Shown here one piece after another: positions 7,758-15,275 of a stretch of DNA of 23,256 bases. Source of the DNA: an uncultured Gammaproteobacteria bacterium (GTDB lineage: Bacteria > Pseudomonadota > Gammaproteobacteria > Arenicellales > UBA868). Under the pieces are notes generated by a model. The model saw only the letters and a program-made list of their open reading frames with translations, made no database searches and was not told where the DNA came from. Numbering within the stretch: position 1 is the stretch's first letter; each line of letters starts with the position of its first letter. Made by a program: the position numbers and the translations under genes. The DNA lies in contig CAJXBY010000018.1 in assembly GCA_913051905.1 (NCBI GenBank), positions 1 to 23,256 on the forward strand, read 5' to 3'.

Positions 7758-9235
7758 GGATGACCGCCAGTCAGAACGTCAGCAGCGAGCCGGGCCACAC
7801 TGAGACTCAGGTCCGTCTGGATTCCGAAATAGATGTTGGCACCGATCAGCAACCAGGTGGGGATCAACAGTCCCGGGGGTGCCTCCAGGGAACCCCCGTC
7901 ACTTTCTGTGGCAGTCCGGAAGTAAGCGGTCTCCACGACCCGCCAGATGTAGACCACCGCCAACAGTGCACCGGCGACGACGACCACGACCAATGGCCAC
8001 CAGCCGATTTCCAGCACCGCCTGAACCAGAACCCATTTACTGATGAACCCGGCGGTGAGTGGCAGCCCGATAAGACTTAAACCCCCGATGACGAAGGCTG
8101 CTACCGTCCAAGGCATACGGAAGCCCATACCGGCCAGGTCAGCCAGCCGGGTATTGCCAAGACGATAGGCCATGCAGCCGAGGGCCAGAAACAGGCCTCC
8201 CTTCATCAGGGCGTGGTTGAAAAGGTGAACCAGTGTTGCGGTGAGCCCGGCGGCAGTGGCCAGGCTGAGACCCAGCATCAAATAACCGATCTGGGCCACG
8301 CTGGAATAGGCCAGCATACGTTTGACATTGTGCTGGAAAATCGCGATGGTCGATCCGGACAATACGGCGGCCGTGCCAAGGACAACAAGAATCAGCTGCA
8401 GCGGCATGCTCTCGAAGGCGAACGCCGTTCCAAACACGCTGAACATGAAACGCACCAGAGCGTAAACAGCGACCTTTGTTGCAGTTGCGGCAAGAAAAGC
8501 GGTTACCGCCGAAGGCGCATAGGTATAAGCGTTGGGCAGCCAAAGGTGCAATGGAAACATCGCGAGCTTAATACCCATACCAACGGTCAGAAACGCAAAT
8601 GCAGTGCGGAGGGTCCGGTTGTCAAAGAGATCCGGAATCCGCCCAGCGAGATCTGCCATGTTCAGCGTACCGGTCACCATGTAGAGCATGCCGACAGCGA
8701 TCAGGATGAATGTCGCGCCGATGGTACCCATGATGAGGTACTGGTAAGACGCGGTCAGGGCCCTGCGGTCCCGGCTCATCGCGATCAGTACGTAACTCGA
8801 CAGAGATGAGATCTCGAGAAACACGAAAAGATTGAACGCATCACCAGTGATCGCCATACCCAGCAGTCCAGTCAGGCACAGCAACCAGGCGGTATAGAAG
8901 AGGCTGTGGCGGTCTTCATCGATCTCGCTGGCTGCGCTTGTTCTGGCGAAGAGAAGCACAGCAGTGCTGATGCCAGCTACGACCATCAGCACAAAAGCGT
9001 TGGCCAAGTCTACGCGGTACTCGATGCCCCACGGTGCAGCCCAACCGCCAAAAGAATAGACGATCAGCCCATTTTCCCAGACCTCTTCGAGCAGACGCAG
9101 GGCGATGCCCAGCGCGATGGTGCTGACGATCAGACACAACAGCCAAGCCGCACGACCGGAGCGCAGCAGCAGGCACAAAGGCGCGGCAATCAGGGGCAGT
9201 GTGACCTGCAGAGCTGGCAGCTGGCTGAGAATCAC
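7754..9235 (-). CDS. mrpD: Mrp-type Na+/H+ antiporter subunit D (D1)
   Basis: A 493-residue polytopic membrane protein matching MrpD in length. The ion-path residues fall at family positions: E141 in FVFLEISSL, K223 in GMGIKLAMFPLHLWLP, and K254 in TATKVAVYAL, with HALMKGGLF in the later channel helix. The frame stays open upstream to 9607, but that extension is out-of-frame mrpC sequence and looks unlike membrane protein. The start chosen is GTG at 9235, which overlaps the mrpC TGA as GTGA, matching the 4-base overlaps along the operon. MrpD is the core proton-translocating subunit of the heteromeric cation/proton antiporter. It overlaps D2 by 4 bases. Confidence 0.92.
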   Translation of the reverse strand: MILSQLPALQVTLPLIAAPLCLLLRSGRAAWLLCLIVSTIALGIALRLLEEVWENGLIVYSFGGWAAPWGIEYRVDLANAFVLMVVAGISTAVLLFARTSAASEIDEDRHSLFYTAWLLCLTGLLGMAITGDAFNLFVFLEISSLSSYVLIAMSRDRRALTASYQYLIMGTIGATFILIAVGMLYMVTGTLNMADLAGRIPDLFDNRTLRTAFAFLTVGMGIKLAMFPLHLWLPNAYTYAPSAVTAFLAATATKVAVYALVRFMFSVFGTAFAFESMPLQLILVVLGTAAVLSGSTIAIFQHNVKRMLAYSSVAQIGYLMLGLSLATAAGLTATLVHLFNHALMKGGLFLALGCMAYRLGNTRLADLAGMGFRMPWTVAAFVIGGLSLIGLPLTAGFISKWVLVQAVLEIGWWPLVVVVVAGALLAVVYIWRVVETAYFRTATESDGGSLEAPPGLLIPTWLLIGANIYFGIQTDLSLSVARLAADVLTGGHP

Positions 9236-9585
9236 AACGACTCGTCCTGCCGGTGAATGTCGGCTTCTTCGGCGGTGCCATAGGCTTCCCGAATACGTAC
9301 CACCAACGCCAGGCCGAGGGCTGTTGTCGCCACCCCGACTACGATTGCCGTGAGGATCAGGACATGAGGCAGGGGATTTGAGTAGGTCTCGATGCCTTCT
9401 CGAAGGATCGGGGCGCCGCCGCCACTGACCTTGCCGGCACTGATGTACAGAATGAAGACCGAAGCCTGGAACAGGTTCAGGCCGATGATCTTTTTCACCA
9501 GATTGCCACTGGCGATGACCACGTAAAATCCCGTCATCATGAGAAAGATGACGATCCAGTAGTTGTAAAGACCGAGTGCGCTCAA
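9232..9585 (-). CDS. mrpC: Mrp antiporter subunit C (NuoK-like)
   Basis: A 117-residue protein with three hydrophobic helices (about 5-27, 29-50, 70-98), homologous to NuoK. Recognisable segments are GLYNYWIVIFLMMTGFYVVI, KKIIGLNLFQASVFILYIS, and NPLPHVLILTAIVVGVATTALGLAL; the latter two are the most conserved parts of MrpC. It packs against MrpD and is needed for antiport in characterised Mrp complexes. ATG at 9585 overlaps the mrpB end by 4 bases and its TGA overlaps the mrpD GTG by 4, so translation is probably coupled in both directions. Confidence 0.94.
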   Translation of the reverse strand: MSALGLYNYWIVIFLMMTGFYVVIASGNLVKKIIGLNLFQASVFILYISAGKVSGGGAPILREGIETYSNPLPHVLILTAIVVGVATTALGLALVVRIREAYGTAEEADIHRQDESL

Positions 9586-10004
9586 GACTCGTCCTGTCGT
9601 CCGGCAAAGGCCAGGAACAAGGTGATCATGACTGCCGCCACCGTGATTCCGACACCCAATTCGACCAGAAACACCCCGATATGCTGACCCAACAGGGGAT
9701 CGCCGGCGAGCGCGTCATAGTCCAGATATTGCGAGCCCAGCAGTTGCGATACGATGCCGACACCTGCGAAGAGAATCAGACCGAGCGCTGTGACTGCGCG
9801 CAGCACGGTAGGCGGCACAACTCTGCGGGCCGCCGGGGTCCCGAAGACCAACGCGTAAAGGATGAACGCCGCGGCGAATATCACGCCGGCCTGAAACCCG
9901 CCTCCGGGACCATAGTCACCATGGAACTGAACGTAGAGGGCGAACAGCAGGATTAAAGGGATGGTGATTTTGGTTACTACGCGGAGTACGGGATTGTCTC
10001 TCAC
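9582..10004 (-). CDS. mrpB: Mrp antiporter subunit B (MnhB domain)
   Basis: A 140-residue protein with four hydrophobic helices. The MnhB-domain hallmark FHGDYGPGGGFQAGVIFAA follows the first helix (about residues 27-45), and the last helix carries the usual LVELGVGITVAAVMITLF. In Mrp complexes MrpB packs beside the C-terminal part of MrpA and is needed for sodium transport. Here it directly follows the gene coding for the MrpA C-terminal-like protein, overlapping it by 4 bases, and overlaps mrpC by 4. Confidence 0.94.
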   Translation of the reverse strand: MRDNPVLRVVTKITIPLILLFALYVQFHGDYGPGGGFQAGVIFAAAFILYALVFGTPAARRVVPPTVLRAVTALGLILFAGVGIVSQLLGSQYLDYDALAGDPLLGQHIGVFLVELGVGITVAAVMITLFLAFAGRQDES

Positions 10005-10561
10005 GACTGCTCCCTTTCCCTGGGCGCTGTGCTTGGCCTGCGCCGACGCAGACCCAGCAAGGCCAGAATACCGACTCCGGCAGTAAAGATTACGGTCAGT
10101 TCCCCCAGGGTGTCATAACCTCTGTAGCTCGCCAGAACCACGGTGACCACATTGGGAATTCCGATCTCCTCGGGAGACTGTTCCAGGTAACGGGGCGCCA
10201 CGTGCTGCTGAACCGGGGCATCCGGATCGCCGAAACCGGGCATGTCCAGCGTTCCATAGACCAGTGCCGCGCCCGTCACGACGACAACCACCAGGGGCAG
10301 CACCGGGCGATGCGGTGGACGCCGTTCCTGCCGGCCGACCAGACCTATGGTCGCGAGCATCAGAATGGTGGAAATCCCGACCCCGACCGCGGCCTCCGTA
10401 AAGGCCACATCAACGGCGTCTAATACAATGAATACGACGGCCGCCAGCAGGCTGTAGATGCCGAACATCATCGTCACTGCAAAAAGATCGTGCAGTCGGA
10501 TGGCCGCCAGGGCGGTCACCGCCAGCAGGCCTAGTAACACGACATTAACCAGTTCGATCAC
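10001..10561 (-). CDS. Stand-alone MrpA C-terminal-like subunit (DUF4040/MbhD plus MbhE-like domains)
   Basis: A 186-residue membrane protein. The N-terminal half (about 1-80) matches the DUF4040/MbhD domain: AAIRLHDLFAVTMMFGIYSL, then DVAFTEAAVGVGISTILML. The C-terminal half has the MbhE-like segment IPNVVTVVLASYRGYDTLGE. In classic Mrp systems these two domains form the C-terminus of the very large MrpA; here they are a separate gene. The frame stays open upstream to 10948, but that part is mrpG read out of frame and is not membrane-like. GTG at 10561 overlaps the mrpG TGA as GTGA. MrpA C-terminal segments are thought to line a cation pathway with MrpE, F, G and B. It is often annotated as MrpB or as a DUF4040 protein. 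Confidence 0.88.
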   Translation of the reverse strand: MIELVNVVLLGLLAVTALAAIRLHDLFAVTMMFGIYSLLAAVVFIVLDAVDVAFTEAAVGVGISTILMLATIGLVGRQERRPPHRPVLPLVVVVVTGAALVYGTLDMPGFGDPDAPVQQHVAPRYLEQSPEEIGIPNVVTVVLASYRGYDTLGELTVIFTAGVGILALLGLRRRRPSTAPREREQS

Positions 10562-10878
10562 TTGCCGTCTCCGGGTCCTCCCAACCAGGGTCGGCGTGTT
10601 CCGTGTATGGTGGCCCTGGCCAGGGCGTGTGAGGCGGTCGGGCTGAGCATCAGCAGGAAAACCAGGAGGACGGCCAGCTTCACAAGAAGCAGGCTCCAGC
10701 CAGCAATAATCATCAGTCCGGCGATCGTTGTGCCGGCCCCGATGGTGTCGGTGATGCCGGCCGCATGCATACGGGTAATGACATCTGGCATGCGCAAAAT
10801 TCCAATACCCCCGATGACCGTGAACAGGGCACCGGCCAGCAGCAGAAGGCCGCTGACGATGGCCAGCGCGGGACTCAC
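10558..10878 (-). CDS. mrpG: Mrp antiporter subunit G
   Basis: A 106-residue protein with three hydrophobic helices. The family signature GGIGILRMPDVITRMHAAGITDTIGAG is present at about residues 23-49 and is diagnostic for MnhG/PhaG/MrpG. The tail is short and polar. MrpG is a small structural subunit of the antiporter. ATG at 10878 overlaps the mrpF end by 4 bases, and the TGA overlaps the next gene's GTG by 4 bases. Confidence 0.94.
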   Translation of the reverse strand: MSPALAIVSGLLLLAGALFTVIGGIGILRMPDVITRMHAAGITDTIGAGTTIAGLMIIAGWSLLLVKLAVLLVFLLMLSPTASHALARATIHGTRRPWLGGPGDGK

Positions 10879-11168
10879 GGGTTCTTCTCCTGCGGATCCG
10901 GACGCGGTTGGCCAAGGTTTCCGAATTCAGAGACCTTGAGTACCGCAACGGTGCCGATGAATCCGATCAACACGTACATCAGGGCGATGTCCAGATAGAA
11001 TTCGGCTTCGCCGTTGAGGAATCCGAGTACCGATATCAACAATACGGTCTTGGTGCTGAAGGTATTCGAAGCCAGAATTCGATCGTACACGGTCGGACCC
11101 TTGACAGCCCTGATCAACGCCAGGCCCATCGTTGCCAGCAGCGCAAGCGCAGCGACGGTGAGCATCAT
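10875..11168 (-). CDS. mrpF: Mrp antiporter subunit F
   Basis: A 97-residue protein with three hydrophobic helices. The short segment RAVKGPTVYDRILASNTFSTK (about 20-40) is the MrpF/MnhF signature; the Asp in YDRI is conserved in the family, which is also related to the bile-acid transport protein BASS/PhaF group by name. FYLDIALMYVLIGFIGTVAVLK follows as the third helix. ATG at 11168 overlaps mrpE by 4 bases and the stop overlaps mrpG by 4 bases. Confidence 0.94.
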   Translation of the reverse strand: MMLTVAALALLATMGLALIRAVKGPTVYDRILASNTFSTKTVLLISVLGFLNGEAEFYLDIALMYVLIGFIGTVAVLKVSEFGNLGQPRPDPQEKNP

Positions 11169-11656
11169 GATGTTTCCAGGCGCCTGTTGCGTGCGCCCAT
11201 CTCACCGGTTTGCAGTTCGCTGGCCGATTCTGCACTCAAAGCATGTACCTCGATCTCGTCTTCCAGCACCTCCAGCGAGATCGTGCCTGGTGTAAGCGTG
11301 ATCGAATTGGCGTAAGCCACCAGCCCCGGTGCGGTCTTTGGCTCAGCCGGCACGCGGATAGTAGACGGTTCAATGGGCAGTCCGGGCCGGACAATACGCA
11401 GAGCCACGTCCAGGCACGAGTTGATGATTTCCTTCGCAAGCCATGGTGCGTAGCGCGCCAGGCCCGGCACAAGTGCGAGCGGTTGTCCCTCGGCGTCAAC
11501 GATGCCCATGCGCCGGCTGATCAGCGTGACGCCTGCAGCCGACAGCAGACCCAGAAAAATCAGAAGCGGATCGTAGTGCCCGGAAAGCATCAGCCAGAGG
11601 GTAAGAAGCAGAAAAAACAAGATCAGTGCACGTGCCACTGGGGTAATCCTGGCCAT
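11165..11656 (-). CDS. mrpE: Mrp antiporter subunit E
   Basis: A 163-residue protein, first gene of the antiporter operon. Two hydrophobic helices occur at about 10-26 and 28-45, followed by a cytoplasmic domain. The conserved middle part APWLAKEIINSCLDVALRI and the segment VAYANSITLTPGTISLEV are typical of MrpE/MnhE. ATG at 11656 is chosen; a GGAG lies about 11 bases upstream. Only 118 bases separate it from the GntR gene upstream on the same strand, a gap that would have to hold any private promoter. Confidence 0.93.
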   Translation of the reverse strand: MARITPVARALILFFLLLTLWLMLSGHYDPLLIFLGLLSAAGVTLISRRMGIVDAEGQPLALVPGLARYAPWLAKEIINSCLDVALRIVRPGLPIEPSTIRVPAEPKTAPGLVAYANSITLTPGTISLEVLEDEIEVHALSAESASELQTGEMGARNRRLETS

Positions 11657-11708
11657 ATGATTCGGGCTCCGAGATCAATACGTTTCGGGGCTTTCACAGC
11701 CGCCTGAA

Positions 11709-11724
11709 CCATCTTAAACGATGG
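11709..11724. promoter_or_regulatory. Inverted repeat upstream of mrpE, possible operator
   Basis: Arms CCATC (11709-11713) and GATGG (11720-11724) flank a 6-base AT-rich centre TTAAAC, about 53 bases before the mrpE start. The symmetry and AT-rich centre suit a regulator site or -10 region, but it does not match the TGGT-N3-ACCA form seen ahead of the GntR gene. No good -35/-10 pair was identified here. Confidence 0.25.
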
Positions 11725-11764
11725 CAAGAAGCAGGAGAAATTCCCCATCTTTTCCGGCGTGCGT

Positions 11765-11777
11765 TGACGGGCCGTCA
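11765..11777. terminator. Small palindrome over the GntR stop codon
   Basis: TGACGG (11765-11770) and CCGTCA (11772-11777) form a perfect palindrome with one central base, overlapping the stop codon at 11775-11777. It could fold as a 5-bp stem with a 3-base loop in the transcript. There is no T-tract, so termination is doubtful and read-through into mrpE remains possible. Confidence 0.2.
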
Positions 11778-12527
11778 GCTTGTAGCCATGCCCTCTGCCC
11801 GGCGACTCGCCCTGGCTTCGCGTTGGCGCTGCGTATCCATTTTAAGTAACGTTGTTTCAACAAAATCGATGTGTTTGTCCGAGGCCGTGCGGGCCGCTTC
11901 CGGGTCACCATGAATAATAGCGCTCATCAGATAGTAGTGCTGATCTCGAATATGTTCGAAGCGACCTGATTGGGTGTAGAGGCTCTCGAGGTTGTAGCGG
12001 ATGCTCTTGCGCAGCAGGGAGAACAGGCTGCGCATGACGTGCACCAGCACCACGTTGTGAGATGCCTCTGCAATAGCCAGGTGGAAATCCGCATCAGCTT
12101 TGGCTTCCAGTGATGCGTCCTTGTTCTGGTGCGAGACGATCAGCCTTTTGTATGCTTCTCTCAGGTTGCTAATATCCGAGTCCGTTCGTCGCTCGGCCGC
12201 GTAATAGGCCGCCAACGACTCGATGGCATGCCGAAGCTCCAGAACATCCGCGTGGCTGTCAGGTGAGCTACTGATCAGCTCCAGCAGGGGGTCCTCCAGG
12301 GTCGGGTTAAGCCTTTCGGTGACTGTGGTCCCGCCGCCGCGCTTAGAAACCAACATGCCCCGGGCGGAAAGCTTCTGTAATGCCTCGCGCAGAGAGGGCC
12401 GGGATACCCCCATCTGTTCGGCAAATTTTCGCTCAGCCGGCAATCGCTGGCCGGGTTTGAGTGTGCCTTCGAGGATCAGTCGCTGGATCTTCTCGACCAC
12501 TAAGTCAGAAACGCGCGGGCTGTCCAT
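11775..12527 (-). CDS. GntR-family regulator, FadR/PdhR/LldR subgroup
   Basis: A 250-residue regulator with an N-terminal winged helix (about 5-70) showing LPAERKFAEQMGVSRPSLREAL and the wing RGGGTTV. A C-terminal all-helical FCD domain (about 95-225) has the four metal/ligand residues of that fold in usual spacing: D145, H149, H197 and H219. FCD regulators usually sense small organic acids such as pyruvate, lactate or acyl groups. ATG at 12527 follows AGGAGG closely. A TGGT-N3-ACCA palindrome lies 17 bases before the start, next to a candidate promoter, which suggests autoregulation. The antiporter operon begins 118 bases downstream on the same strand, so joint transcription or regulation is possible but not shown. 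The exact subgroup cannot be fixed by eye. Confidence 0.92.
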   Translation of the reverse strand: MDSPRVSDLVVEKIQRLILEGTLKPGQRLPAERKFAEQMGVSRPSLREALQKLSARGMLVSKRGGGTTVTERLNPTLEDPLLELISSSPDSHADVLELRHAIESLAAYYAAERRTDSDISNLREAYKRLIVSHQNKDASLEAKADADFHLAIAEASHNVVLVHVMRSLFSLLRKSIRYNLESLYTQSGRFEHIRDQHYYLMSAIIHGDPEAARTASDKHIDFVETTLLKMDTQRQREARASRRAEGMATS

Positions 12528-12543
12528 AGACCTCCTGGTAACC

Positions 12544-12554
12544 TGGTAAGACCA
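12544..12554. promoter_or_regulatory. Candidate GntR/FadR-type operator TGGT-N3-ACCA
   Basis: TGGTAAGACCA is a perfect palindrome of the form bound by FadR-subgroup regulators (PdhR and LldR recognise TTGGT-N3-ACCAA). On the minus strand it reads ATTGGT-CTT-ACCA, and another ACCA half-site follows after four bases. It lies between the predicted transcription start and the ribosome site of the adjacent GntR gene, a typical place for self-repression. Confidence 0.55.
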
Positions 12555-12566
12555 ATGGAAACCCAG

Positions 12567-12595
12567 ACCATAACACCGGTGACGATCAGGGTAAA
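12567..12595 (-). promoter_or_regulatory. Candidate sigma-70 promoter of the GntR gene
   Basis: On the minus strand, TTTACC (12595-12590) and TATGGT (12572-12567) are separated by exactly 17 bases; each matches the sigma-70 consensus at four of six positions. The predicted start is near 12560, giving a leader of about 33 bases that contains the operator palindrome and the AGGAGG site. Confidence 0.4.
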
Positions 12596-12674
12596 TGGGC
12601 CTTCGGGGTACGCCGTCCTTTTGCAGGTACTGCGGCGGGTATATTGATTTGCAGCTGCAGGCCGCAGGGGCGGG

Positions 12675-13553
12675 TTACGATTCAGCCGGGCCTTCGAAGC
12701 TACGGGTCATTAAAGCCGCAACACTCTGCGGTCGCTCCTGCGGGTCCAGAGACAGCGCCGCGTCGACCGCTTTGAGAAGTTCGAATGGGTATTTGCCTGC
12801 CCATTTGACAGTCAAGGGCTCCAGTGCGACGCCGTCCTTTCGGCGCAGAGCAGGCGGGGGCGGTCGTCCGGTAATACAGTTGTACATGGTCGCACCCAGG
12901 CCGTAGATGTCCGTCCATGGCCCAAGCGGGTCGTCCAGATACTGTTCGGGCGGCGCAAATCCATGGGTCACGGTCAGGAACGAACTGAACCGGTCTTCAC
13001 TGTCGACCGCCATAGCGGCCCCGAAGTCCAGCAGCAGAGGCTCGCCGCTCTTTCGCAGCAGGATATTTGCCGGTTTGACGTCGAGATGCACCAAGCCGAG
13101 TTCGTGAACTCGGTGTAATCCATGACCGATTTTCTGAAATACCTGTTTTAGGAAGGCAAAATCGAGGTTGTCCCTCAACTTGGTGATAAACCAATGCAGG
13201 TCCTTTCCCTCTTCACGTGCCATGACGATATACACGGTGTTGTTGGCTTTGAAGGAGTCACTCACGCTAACCATATTCGGATGGTTCAGTTCCTTCAAAG
13301 CAGTGGCTTCGGTGATGAATTTCTGCAGACCATCATTGAATGCCCCCTGATTCATCGTGGAGCTGATTGAAATGCTGCCATCGGCATTTCGGGTGACAAG
13401 GCCCTGTGGGCAGTATTCCTTGATGACGAAATTCTTGCGTGACAACTCCTGCGAGGCGAGGTACACCAGGCTGAATCCGCCGCCTCCCAACACCTCACCA
13501 AGGGAATAGCCCTTGAGCACATACCCTTTTTTGAGCGGTAATCTGGTGGACAC
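12675..13553 (-). CDS. Soluble Hanks-type serine/threonine protein kinase (HLD variant)
   Basis: A 292-residue protein that is almost only a kinase domain. Visible parts are the glycine loop GGGGFSLV (23-30), the ATP-contact Lys in VIKEY (K45), the helix-C Glu (about E82), catalytic loop HLDVKPAN with D158, K160 and N163, DFG (176-178), the FAPPEQY P+1 loop (199-205), and the structural Asp in WTDIYGLG (D215). All catalytic residues are present. The HRD arginine is replaced by Leu, so it is a non-RD kinase, a class usually less dependent on activation-loop phosphorylation. There is no transmembrane helix and no PASTA or other sensor domain, unlike PknB-type kinases. It is divergent from yicC with 131 bases between the starts. 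No phosphatase partner or substrate gene is next to it. Confidence 0.9.
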   Translation of the reverse strand: MSTRLPLKKGYVLKGYSLGEVLGGGGFSLVYLASQELSRKNFVIKEYCPQGLVTRNADGSISISSTMNQGAFNDGLQKFITEATALKELNHPNMVSVSDSFKANNTVYIVMAREEGKDLHWFITKLRDNLDFAFLKQVFQKIGHGLHRVHELGLVHLDVKPANILLRKSGEPLLLDFGAAMAVDSEDRFSSFLTVTHGFAPPEQYLDDPLGPWTDIYGLGATMYNCITGRPPPPALRRKDGVALEPLTVKWAGKYPFELLKAVDAALSLDPQERPQSVAALMTRSFEGPAES

Positions 13554-13684
13554 TTGTCGAACCCCGTCTATCTTTCGCCTCGGCCGTTCCCCGAGGACAG
13601 CACTTTAGGCAAATTAAAGTATAGTCGTTCACAGGGCGACATGCAGTTCAAACGGCCCCTTTGGTCAATTATGGAGAAGCGAAC

Positions 13685-14551
13685 TTGGTCTGCAGTATGA
13701 CAGCGTTTGTGCGGCGAGAGGCCCGGGGAGAACTGGCAAACCTGAGCTGGGAGGTGCGCAGTGTCAATCATCGGTATCTGGAAATTTCGATGCGTCTACC
13801 CGAGGAGATGCGAGACGCCGAGACGCTGTTCCGGGGTACCCTGCAGACCGCCCTCGGTCGAGGAAGGATTGATGCCACTTTGCGGCACCAGATCCCGGAT
13901 AACGACTCGCACCAGCCCGTGCTGAATCAGGAGATGGTTAGCCGCCTGGACCACTGGTCGAAAACCGTCCAGTCAATGTTGCCCGAGGCTGCCCGGCTGA
14001 CTACTGCAGATGTTCTCAGGTGGCCCGGGGTACTGGTGCCACAGGATTCGGACGAGAGAAAACTCTCCACACTGGCAAACGAGCTGCTGAAATCAACAGT
14101 CACCGAACTGATTGACCAGAGGCAGAGAGAAGGCGGGCAGCTCGCTCGGGTGATCGGGGAAAAAATCGCTGCGGCACGCGCCATTATCGAGACCATTGTA
14201 GACAAGGTTCCGGAACTCGAGGCGATTCAACGTCAGAGGCTCTCGGACCGCGTGGCCGAGTTTCGGGACAACCTGGAGCTCGGTCGTTTTGAACAAGAGC
14301 TAGTCATGCTGCTGGCCCGTTCCGACTTTACCGAGGAAATCGATCGGCTCCGGGTGCACCTTGACGAGGTGGAGCAGGTGCTGGGTCAGTCAGGGCCTGT
14401 AGGTCGAAGGCTTGATTTTCTGATGCAGGAACTCAACCGCGAAGCCAATACCCTGGGTTCAAAATCGAATCACACTGCGACTACCAACACCTCGGTTGAC
14501 CTTAAAGTCCTGATAGAACAGATGCGTGAGCAGGTCCAGAACATCGAGTAG
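13685..14551 (+). CDS. yicC: YicC family endoribonuclease
   Basis: A 288-residue protein; E. coli YicC is 287. Conserved segments include CSMTAF at the start, WEVRSVNHRYLE, RWPGV, GRRLDFLMQELNREANTLGSK, and the C-terminal LKVLIEQMREQVQNIE, which is almost identical to E. coli. YicC is an RNase reported to act on the small RNA RyhB. The frame is open to 13661, but TTG at 13685 is chosen because it reproduces the family N-terminus and follows GGAG by 8 bases; ATG at 13697 is the alternative. It heads the plus-strand run and abuts gmk with no spacing. Confidence 0.93.
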   Translation: MVCSMTAFVRREARGELANLSWEVRSVNHRYLEISMRLPEEMRDAETLFRGTLQTALGRGRIDATLRHQIPDNDSHQPVLNQEMVSRLDHWSKTVQSMLPEAARLTTADVLRWPGVLVPQDSDERKLSTLANELLKSTVTELIDQRQREGGQLARVIGEKIAAARAIIETIVDKVPELEAIQRQRLSDRVAEFRDNLELGRFEQELVMLLARSDFTEEIDRLRVHLDEVEQVLGQSGPVGRRLDFLMQELNREANTLGSKSNHTATTNTSVDLKVLIEQMREQVQNIE

Positions 14552-15205
14552 ATGGACCCTATGCTCGAACAGTCTAAAGCGACGGCAGGCCTTTACATAT
14601 TCTCAGCACCGTCCGGCGGCGGCAAGACAAGCCTCGCCCGGGCACTGGCAAGAGATTGTGCGGACGTCTCGGTCTCTGTTTCACACACCACCCGAAACCG
14701 CCGCTCCGGAGAGAAGGATGGCAAGGATTATTTTTTTGTCGATTGTGCAACCTTCGAGCTGATGATCGAGCAGGGCGATTTCCTCGAGCATGCGCGGGTA
14801 TTCGATCATTATTACGGTACATCGCGTTCACCTGTGGACAAGGCCCTGGCGGCGGGGCAGAAAGTCATTCTGGATATCGACTGGCAGGGGGCCAGAAAAG
14901 TACGGCAGGCTGCCCCTGGGAGCGTCACTGTTTTTTTCCTGCCGCCATCCGTCGAGGTGCTGGCAGAACGGCTGGCCGGCCGAGGCCGGGATAGCGCAGA
15001 TGAGATCCACTACCGGATGGAAAGGGCAATCAGTGAAATGGGTCATTTCGAGGAATATGACCATGTTCTGGTCAACGACCGGTTCGAAGACACGGTCGCG
15101 CAGCTCAAGGAGCTAGTACTCGAGGGACGGTTGCCCACATCGATCAACCGGCAGGATGCGGCCACCCTTGTGAAATCAGCAGAAAACGTTAGACTAAAAA
15201 GTTAG
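14552..15205 (+). CDS. gmk: Guanylate kinase
   Basis: A 217-residue cytoplasmic enzyme converting GMP and ATP to GDP and ADP, supplying GTP and ppGpp precursors. The P-loop is APSGGGKTS (19-27). The GMP-binding part has SVSHTTRNRRSGEKDGKDYFF and FLEHARVFDHYYGTS; DIDWQGARKVR and the lid RGRDSADEIHYRM follow, all as in E. coli Gmk (207 residues). ATG at 14552 comes immediately after the yicC stop; ATG at 14561 is equally possible because neither has a clear ribosome site. The neighbouring rpoZ and spoT genes make this the classic gmk-rpoZ-spoT cluster. Confidence 0.96.
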   Translation: MDPMLEQSKATAGLYIFSAPSGGGKTSLARALARDCADVSVSVSHTTRNRRSGEKDGKDYFFVDCATFELMIEQGDFLEHARVFDHYYGTSRSPVDKALAAGQKVILDIDWQGARKVRQAAPGSVTVFFLPPSVEVLAERLAGRGRDSADEIHYRMERAISEMGHFEEYDHVLVNDRFEDTVAQLKELVLEGRLPTSINRQDAATLVKSAENVRLKS

Positions 15206-15275
15206 ATTCGGCATACAGTTAGCGGAACCTTCGGTAATGTGGCTTCGCTGGGTGGAAGGCCGGTTTTCGCCGAAG

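Noticed and set aside
9236..9607. Upstream extension of the mrpD (D1) open frame to 9607, adding 124 residues.
   Set aside because: It is mrpC/mrpB DNA read in another frame, rich in Arg, His and Pro and unlike a membrane protein; GTG at 9235 fits the 4-base overlap pattern and the MrpD length.
10562..10948. Upstream extension of the MrpA C-terminal-like frame to 10948.
   Set aside because: It reads through mrpG and mrpF out of frame with a non-membrane composition; GTG at 10561 overlaps the mrpG stop as GTGA.
13594..13625. Possible yicC promoter with TATAGT at 13620-13625.
   Set aside because: The -10 is good but the best -35 candidate (AGGACA, 13594-13599) is 20 bases away, too far for a confident call.
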